Position numbers and translations under genes: made by a program
DNA from: Sipunculus nudus
Lineage: Eukaryota > Annelida > Sipuncula > Golfingiida > Sipunculidae
Length of the DNA stretch: 64,000 bases
Assembly: GCA_026874595.1 (NCBI GenBank)
Contig: CM049308.1
Span: forward strand, 11,187,501-11,251,500
Direction: 5' to 3'
The notes under the pieces: generated by a model
Databases searched by the model: none
Told to the model about the DNA's origin: nothing
What the model saw: the letters and a program-made list of their open reading frames with translations, nothing else
Shown here: positions 61,701-64,000 of the stretch, piece by piece
Position numbering within the stretch: the first letter of the stretch is position 1
Layout of the letters: each line of letters begins with the position of its first letter

Positions 61701-63756
61701 CTGGCATTTGGAAGCCCTGCCACAATATTATGGAACTTTAACTTGACCTTGGCAAGCTGTTTGGCAATAATGTCAAGCCTTGCAATAATGTCAACTCTGC
61801 AATAATGTCACAGCAATGGGGCACTGCCTTCCCATGAAGGCTGCAGAGTGCTCACCCTGGGTGGGGTTAACCGTAAAAAAATCTCACTGCCTTGACTGAG
61901 ATTTGATATCACGGTCTCACAGACCACAGAAGCAGATGTGAATCTGCCATGTTGTTTATTTTAGAATGCGACGACTTTAAATTGTTTTACTGGATTGCCT
62001 GTGTGCCTGTGGATCAAACTACTTGCTGAGATAAATTTTAACCTTTGGGATCATTTATTAACTCACCCTGTACACTGGCTTGCCATTATGGTTTCCAATA
62101 CCTATTCTGACAAAACAACCCCTGATTGTCCTTGCAAAGAATGGCATATGACACCACCTAATAAAAGATATGAACATGATATGGTACTTACGTACTGAAC
62201 AATGTATTGTTTATACAGGAAAGGTCAAATATAAAATTAAAAGAAAGCAGAGCACATAATTTTTGTATATCTATTCAAGATCTCCTTAACATGATTAATT
62301 ACTTGAAGAATTTCAGTCTTGTCTGTTGGCATGGTTAAAACAAACAATTCTTTTCAAGACTACACCTTGGATTTTAATATATGCATCCTACTGGACTTTT
62401 TTGTACATGTTTTGATATTTTGATAAAGAGAAAAATGGTTTTGGTGATTGGCCTTGTGAAATGTCTCACTCACTAGACTGGAAACTGGACATTAATTTAT
62501 ATTCTAAACTATAATTATGATGTACAATTAAAAGAGTAAGCTGTCATACCTTTCCAATTTATGTCTTGATAATCTTATTTTTGAGAGCTGTTCCTTAGTT
62601 TGGACATGCTGAATGGTCCTCTTTGGCTCCTCTCTACAATACAAAATACTAAAAGTGCATCGTTAAGTCACAAGGTACAGAATTGCTAAATACCATGTTA
62701 ACAGCTAGGATGACACAGAAGAACAATTGCCTTAATACAGGACACAGAAACTATTTTCAGTTCAACATAAATTTATAGCTTAAGCCTGCTGACTTGCATG
62801 ACATAAACCAGCTACTCTCTGTGACACAAGTACTTACTCCTCCTCTGATTCAGATGAAGAGCTCCTGGATGACCTACTACTGGCTTCGGAGTCTGAGGCA
62901 TCATCTTTACTGGATGGCTTCTCCTCTTTATCATCTTCTTCATCCTCATCATCACCTTCATCTTCATCCTCATCATCAGACCAGACCTCACTGGCTTTCA
63001 ACTTCTGTTGTTTAGCCTGTGCTTGTTGCTCTGAGAAAGTAACAGCAGACAGTATACACAACTGTTTCTCTCTTAAATATTTTACTTATCAGTTGACCTG
63101 AGGCGAAACATATCAGGCTTAACTTGTCATAAAAGCTCTATCAGTATAAGAGTTTAACATTTACTCGGGTCTCTTTTAGTATGACAACCAGCTACACCCA
63201 TGTTAGATGATCTTGAACATGCAACCTGATCATGTGCGTACATGCATGAGTGCGTAGGCATCTGCTTGCTGAAATACTTTTAAATGGTCACTCACTTGAG
63301 TTCTGATGTTAGAGGATACATTTCTAGGTACATAAACAAGCTACAGTCACATATAACTGTTGAACTGGAAACTGACCAAAATGCCTGTCTGTAAATGGGG
63401 AAACAATCTTAGGAGAGTATGTCAAAATTTGTTCAAAATTTCACAGGCCAGCAAGACCACTATGTGAAAGTTCCAAATTTCTTGTAAATTTCATGTCATT
63501 CAAATTACTATAAAACTTGATTAGGAATCATGAGGTAAGTCTTCCTTCACATTTACCTTTTTTAAGTTTTTCTTCTCGTCTGGCCTTGAGGTCCTGTAAG
63601 GCTGAGAATTTCTTGCTATCTTTCTTATCCTCCATGACTTTCCGTCGCTCCTGACTTCGAAGGCTGGCTGACTTTAGTATCACCTCACCACCCTTCTTTT
63701 CTTTTTTCTTTTGTTCCTTCTTTTTTGCCTGCCTCAGCTTCTTTTCTATCTCAAAC
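31612..63756 (-). CDS. RTF1: RTF1, Paf1 complex subunit (12 exons, 5' partial)
   Basis: RTF1 is a nuclear elongation factor of the Paf1 complex. In the family, an upstream histone-modification domain promotes H2B ubiquitination and the Plus3 domain binds phosphorylated SPT5. Exons, in minus-strand order: 63756-63557, 63030-62838, 62633-62550, 62157-62067, 60598-60516, 58989-58794, 58481-58404, 57956-57835, 55568-55433, 44397-44311, 37317-37203 and 31712-31612. All introns are GT-AG and the phases agree, giving 494 codons plus TGA. In this fragment, residues 1-66 are a basic charged helix, 67-135 are acidic and Ser-rich, about 150-280 are the Plus3 domain (it opens at [16 protein letters not shown]), 283-395 are a charged helical part containing DPFTRRQC, and the end is [15 protein letters not shown]. 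The N-terminus and most of the histone-modification domain lie beyond base 64000. The identification rests on motif recall without a database search, but the match is very strong. Confidence 0.95.
31830..32190. repeat. Diverged tandem repeat of about 145 bp
   Basis: CCTCTGACCTCACTAAATAT and variants followed by GCGTGGA/GCATGGA recur at 31841, 31984 and 32132, offsets 143 and 148. It lies in the last RTF1 intron, just upstream of the terminal exon. Confidence 0.7.
32191..32649. other. Intron sequence without recognised feature
   Basis: Last RTF1 intron between the 145-bp repeats and block A. No recognisable exon or element was seen. Confidence 0.4.
32650..36075. repeat. Large mosaic repeat block A (about 3.4 kb)
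   Basis: The block starts ATAACAAGTGACCCATGGGT and ends in GGAC/AGAC runs and a hairpin AGCTCAGATGACT/AGTCAGCTGAGCT plus AAAAA. The first half (to about 34000) has diverged units of about 280 bp with CTGATCGGTCAAACGGTTCC and GAGATATGAGC. The second half has six units of about 340 bp starting AGGTGGCGCCACCAGTCTGC (34020, 34362, 34706, 35043, 35380, 35716). No transposase-like coding is seen. It sits in the last RTF1 intron and is almost identical to 49244-52650. Confidence 0.9.
36080..36950. repeat. Tandem repeat, three units of about 298 bp
   Basis: GTCAAGGTCACCCATCTT and GAACTTGACCGAGATTTTGT recur at 36151, 36446 and 36747. The run ends in a GGAC/AGAC stretch and GCCTAAGGGCTGAGGGCTAA. It abuts the end of block A and is a different family with the same style of 3' end. 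Confidence 0.85.
37203..37317 (-). CDS. RTF1: RTF1 exon k
   Basis: The acceptor is tctcaacag/GAT and the donor is TCAGAAG/gtaatg. It encodes a Gly/Asp-rich start, then [19 protein letters not shown], matching human [20 protein letters not shown]. The last G joins GT of the terminal exon to make Gly. Confidence 0.95.
39491..39688. mobile_element. Miniature (about 200 bp) copy of the block A-type ends
   Basis: It opens GGGTTATGATGCTCAGCAG, like the block A start GGGTCATGACGCTCAGCTG. It closes GTAGCTCAGATGAATTACAG and TACCTGAGCTAAAAA, like the block A end. Having both ends so close together suggests that they define one mobile unit with variable filling. Confidence 0.6.
40240..40345. repeat. 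Solo 3' end of the GAGCTAAAA repeat family
   Basis: GCTCAGGTGACTCAAAGTCA then GCTGAGCTAAAA forms the same terminal hairpin as blocks A-C, preceded by a diverged GTGCCCTGTTACTGGACAG. Confidence 0.6.
41058..42778. repeat. Related tandem-unit element D (about 1.7 kb)
   Basis: Corresponds to the first half of blocks A-C standing alone. It opens with hairpin GTAGTCGACAAGCGACTAC and TGTATCCGCC, and closes with hairpin TATCCGCAAAAC/GTTTTGGCGGATA, so GTATCCGCC recurs inverted at both ends. Inside are units of 280 bp (starts GAGCTTGGATGTCTGCAGCG at 41421, 41700, 41980, 42260), each with two GGTGGCGCCACC palindromes. A (CGG)n run is at about 42707-42731. Confidence 0.85.
42779..43530. other. RTF1 intron j-k with a long poly-C tract
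   Basis: No exon recognised. A C run of about 24 bases, followed by TCTCCCGGG, occupies about 43193-43217 (a poly-G run on the RTF1 sense strand). Confidence 0.5.
43530..44140. repeat. Old, diverged minisatellite
   Basis: Phrases such as ATCACTGATATACTTTGGGA, ATCACTGATACACTTTCAGA and ATCACTGATACACTTAAGGA recur irregularly every 40-50 bp, with GATAACNTGG and GACAGATCACTGATACAC cores. Strong decay suggests an ancient array next to exon j. Confidence 0.55.
44311..44397 (-). CDS. RTF1: RTF1 exon j (source of the minisatellite)
   Basis: This 29-codon exon is in phase 0 at both ends. The acceptor is ttttttatcag/AGT and the donor is CCTCAT/gtaaga. It encodes [20 protein letters not shown] and more, a Gln/Glu/Lys-rich helix. 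Human RTF1 has a more hydrophobic helix here (SRDPAVQAAIL), so the identity is weaker, but phase, both splice sites and position fit. Its acceptor and first about 21 bases are the template of the intronic minisatellite upstream of it in the transcript. Confidence 0.82.
44398..44453 (-). repeat. First minisatellite unit, joined to exon j
   Basis: Directly upstream (in the transcript) of exon j lies one full unit whose acceptor half is the real exon j acceptor. It is followed by a second acceptor half (tgcctgctaagtctgataaa on plus) that is interrupted by the repeat block starting at 44454. This physically links the real splice site to the array. Confidence 0.88.
44454..48060. repeat. Large mosaic repeat block B (about 3.6 kb)
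   Basis: Same architecture and ends as block A (ACAAGTGACCCATGGGTCAT start, GACGGACAAAGAGTGATCGC then CTGAGCTAAAAA end), but clearly more diverged, with rearranged inner units. Its left edge interrupts a minisatellite unit after ctgataaa, 57 bp from RTF1 exon j. Confidence 0.88.
48061..49243 (-). repeat. Splice-acceptor minisatellite, block 1
   Basis: About 23 head-to-tail copies of a unit near 51 bp. Read on the RTF1 sense strand, each unit has a branch-point-like TTATGACTTAC, a tract like TTTGTTTTTTTATCAG, then ACTAAGCAGGCACAAGTGGA or AGTACACAGGCACAAGTGG. This reproduces the 3' splice site and first about 21 bases of RTF1 exon j. The length of the A/T tract varies between units. The block lies wholly inside the 11-kb intron, between two large repeat blocks. 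Confidence 0.93.
49244..52650. repeat. Large mosaic repeat block C (about 3.4 kb)
   Basis: Nearly identical to block A at an offset of about 16,586 bp, with only scattered substitutions and a shorter poly-G tract (near 51073). It is inserted in the minisatellite at the same point of the unit as block B. The right junction joins CTGAGCTAAAAA to the unit's ACAAAGTAAGTCATAAAC. Confidence 0.92.
52651..54595 (-). repeat. Splice-acceptor minisatellite, block 2
   Basis: About 38 more copies of the same unit, with variants ending CTAAGCAGG, GTACACAGG and GTACATGGG after the AG. Positions 53385-53860 and 53904-54380 are the same run of about ten variant units, offset by 519 bp, a higher-order repeat. 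A single diverged unit lies further out at about 54957-55010 (cttgtgctcgcatactctgatg order on plus, close to the exon version). Confidence 0.93.
54596..55432. other. RTF1 intron i-j, unique part
   Basis: AT-rich intron between the minisatellite and the exon i donor. It contains one isolated, diverged minisatellite unit at about 54957-55010 and nothing else recognised. Confidence 0.5.
55433..55568 (-). CDS. RTF1: RTF1 exon i
   Basis: The acceptor is tttatag/T and the donor is ACCAAG/gtgagc. It encodes [20 protein letters not shown] and then [15 protein letters not shown], matching human [11 protein letters not shown] and [13 protein letters not shown]. It is followed by the 11,035-bp intron that holds the minisatellite. 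Confidence 0.96.
55569..56824. other. RTF1 intron h-i, unrecognised part
   Basis: Intronic sequence with no recognised exon or repeat boundary. The stretch near 55640-55740 resembles the interior of MITE-like sequence, but no ends could be paired. Confidence 0.35.
56825..57075. mobile_element. Truncated MITE related to 30041-30420
   Basis: The interior GAACTGATATTATTTGAATT ATCAATCT resembles 30238-30265, and the right end AAAAGCCAACCAAAGAGTA matches the terminal repeat of the copy at 30 kb (GGCAACCAAAGTAT). The left terminal repeat was not found. Confidence 0.55.
57174..57605. mobile_element. MITE with GGTAATTGTGCATTT ends (432 bp)
   Basis: Left end GGTAATTGTGCATTTAAGAG then GGTTTTTT. The right end, reverse-complemented, reads GGTAATTGTGCATTTTAGAG then GGTTTTT. 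The TIR is about 27 bp with one or two mismatches. No coding. The flanks CAAAT and CAATT are only a doubtful target duplication. It lies in RTF1 intron h-i. Confidence 0.75.
57601..57675. repeat. 40-bp tandem duplication
   Basis: TTACCCAATTAACATCTTAA and the following ACTCAGCTTGGTATG occur at 57601 and again at 57641, exactly 40 bp apart. The duplication includes the last bases of the adjacent MITE. Confidence 0.9.
57835..57956 (-). CDS. RTF1: RTF1 exon h, coiled region
   Basis: The acceptor is aattaag/G and the donor is ATCAG/gtgtgg. It encodes a charged helix containing [20 protein letters not shown], matching human [20 protein letters not shown]. The open frame continues past the donor, but the phase and homology break there. 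Confidence 0.95.
58404..58481 (-). CDS. RTF1: RTF1 exon g
   Basis: This 26-codon exon is in phase 0 at both ends. The acceptor is tttgtag/ATT and the donor is CAGAAG/gtgatt. It encodes [20 protein letters not shown] then QLLKQK, matching human [23 protein letters not shown]. Confidence 0.96.
58794..58989 (-). CDS. RTF1: RTF1 exon f, end of Plus3 and helix
   Basis: The acceptor is ccttcag/G and the donor is GATCAG/gtcagt. It encodes [20 protein letters not shown], then a stretch with FFKWREAV and LQLPTLDEI, as in human RTF1. Its donor is followed within about 10 bp by a (GT)n tract on the sense strand (CA on plus, about 58768-58783). Confidence 0.97.
59048..59605. repeat. Dispersed repeat, CpG-poor copy
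   Basis: Collinear with 19005-20025. Shared blocks include GCCTCATGGCCTACAG, TGCATGTTTATTGAATTTCT and GTTACCATAGAGAC, and later CACTGCAAGATATTC against CACTGCGATGCATTTC. CpGs of the other copy appear here as TG or CA. It lies in RTF1 intron e-f. No coding seen. Confidence 0.75.
59895..60423. mobile_element. hAT-like non-autonomous element (529 bp)
   Basis: Left end CAGGATTGAGGTCAAATACA. The right end, reverse-complemented, is CAGGGTTGGGGTCAAATACA. The flanks TATTCAAT (59887-59894) and TGTTCAAT (60424-60431) form an 8-bp target duplication with one mismatch, the hAT hallmark. The interior is rich in TATTTGTATTTG and contains no transposase. Confidence 0.8.
60516..60598 (-). CDS. RTF1: RTF1 exon e, Plus3 core
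   Basis: The acceptor is tttgacag/G and the donor is CTCAG/gtaaat. It encodes [20 protein letters not shown] then TNKGLKLR, the Plus3 strands and loop that contact the SPT5 C-terminal repeat in the family. Confidence 0.97.
60599..62066. other. RTF1 intron d-e
   Basis: Besides the tRNA-like fragment near 61443-61490, it contains a G-rich run (GGGTGGGATGGGGTTGGGTG, 61356-61375) and three to four short repeats GCAATAATGTCA at 61768-61812. No exon is recognised. Confidence 0.5.
61443..61490 (-). pseudogene. 3' half of a tRNA-like sequence
   Basis: On the minus strand, an exact B-box (GGTTCGAATCCC) lies in a T-arm, with ATTTTCGGCCA after it and a possible long variable arm (CAACGGGACTCCATGCAGAG) before it, as in tRNA-Ser or Leu. 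No A-box or matching 5' acceptor strand is visible, so it is a tRNA pseudogene or SINE head. Confidence 0.45.
62067..62157 (-). CDS. RTF1: RTF1 exon d, Plus3 core
   Basis: The acceptor is tttattag/G and the donor is AGG/gtgagt. It encodes [20 protein letters not shown] followed by [10 protein letters not shown], nearly identical to vertebrate RTF1 ([22 protein letters not shown]...). It forms the first beta strands of Plus3. Confidence 0.97.
62158..62549. other. RTF1 intron c-d
   Basis: 392-bp AT-rich intron, nothing else seen. Confidence 0.8.
62550..62633 (-). CDS. RTF1: RTF1 exon c, start of Plus3 domain
   Basis: The acceptor is attgtag/A and the donor is GAAAG/gtatga. It encodes [20 protein letters not shown] followed by [16 protein letters not shown] is an invariant opening motif of the Plus3 domain. 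The final AG joins G of the next exon to make Arg. Confidence 0.95.
62838..63030 (-). CDS. RTF1: RTF1 exon b, acidic/Ser-rich linker
   Basis: The acceptor is tttctcag/AG and the donor is GGA/gtaagta. It encodes [20 protein letters not shown] and a serine run ([15 protein letters not shown]), the low-complexity acidic linker between the basic helix and Plus3. It corresponds to the human segment KTSEVYSDDEEEEED. The acidic serines look like casein kinase 2 sites (inferred from composition). Confidence 0.93.
63031..63556. other. RTF1 intron a-b
   Basis: 526-bp intron, nothing else seen. Confidence 0.8.
63557..63756 (-). CDS. RTF1: RTF1 exon a (first exon in window)
   Basis: The acceptor is ttgttag/G and the donor is AAAG/gtaaat. 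The exon starts in phase 2 (completing a codon, probably Arg) and encodes [20 protein letters not shown] and more, 66 residues rich in Lys, Arg and Glu. The start matches the RFEIKKKLKTAKKKE region of vertebrate RTF1, at the end of the histone-modification domain. The exons before it are outside the window. The last base pairs with AG of the next exon to make Glu. Confidence 0.92.
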
Positions 63757-64000
63757 CTAACAAATAATTGTCAATTTATTGTCTCTGTCAATTATTTTTG
63801 TGACACAACTTGACAATATAAGCAGATACAAACCGAAGTTTATGTTTATCTTTTGGAGAGTGACAAACTATTTTATTTTCATGATATTCTTTTGAATACT
63901 GATCATCCCCAGAACACTTTAGGTTTATAATCTAAAGATACCAACTTTCTATTGAATAATGACTAGAGAAGCAGTAACAGTAGCATTTCTAAGGACTTAT
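63757..64000. other. RTF1 intron upstream of exon a
   Basis: Intron running off the window. The preceding RTF1 exons and promoter are outside. Confidence 0.7.

Overview
The window is eukaryotic nuclear DNA, most likely from a marine invertebrate animal. It is AT-rich, its genes are split by many introns, and more sequence is transposon, MITE and tandem repeat than exon. The dispersed cassettes that end in GGAC/AGAC runs followed by a GAGCTAAAAA-type end resemble repeats of molluscan and other invertebrate genomes. This is an impression, not a taxonomic assignment.

One protein gene can be read with confidence. It is the 3' two thirds of RTF1 on the minus strand, a subunit of the Paf1/RNA polymerase II elongation complex. 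Twelve exons between 63756 and 31612 join in frame through consistent splice phases to give 494 residues ending in the family's conserved C-terminus. The N-terminus lies beyond the right edge. The upstream introns are short (0.2-1.5 kb, one of 2.3 kb). The last three are inflated to about 11.0, 7.0 and 5.5 kb by repeats.

Layout: 1-10.4 kb is AT-rich DNA with two related inverted-repeat elements (389-688, about 6880-7187) and a degenerate tRNA-like sequence. 10.4-12.8 kb is a duplicated repeat interrupted by a TA-flanked inverted-repeat element that carries a 5S rRNA-like stretch. 13-24 kb holds a 1254-bp transposon with long TIRs and a perfect 9-bp target duplication (15687-16940), (TA)n tracts, poly-G tracts and a dispersed repeat. 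24.4-25.8 kb holds two decayed non-LTR retrotransposon ends in opposite orientation. 26-31.6 kb is RTF1 3' flank. 31.6-63.8 kb is RTF1.

The most unusual structure is in the 11-kb RTF1 intron. About 60 copies of a roughly 51-bp minisatellite are built from the 3' splice site and first bases of the next exon (44311-44397). Every unit is therefore a potential decoy acceptor in the sense orientation of the gene. The array is split by large 3.4-3.6 kb mosaic repeat blocks. One block (49244-52650) is nearly identical to a block two introns further downstream (32650-36075), so direct repeats bracket two RTF1 exons. Inside these blocks, tandem units of about 280 and 340 bp are each punctuated by the palindrome GGTGGCGCCACC.

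No other protein gene, rRNA operon or CRISPR was found. Short exons of unrecognised genes could be missed by eye.
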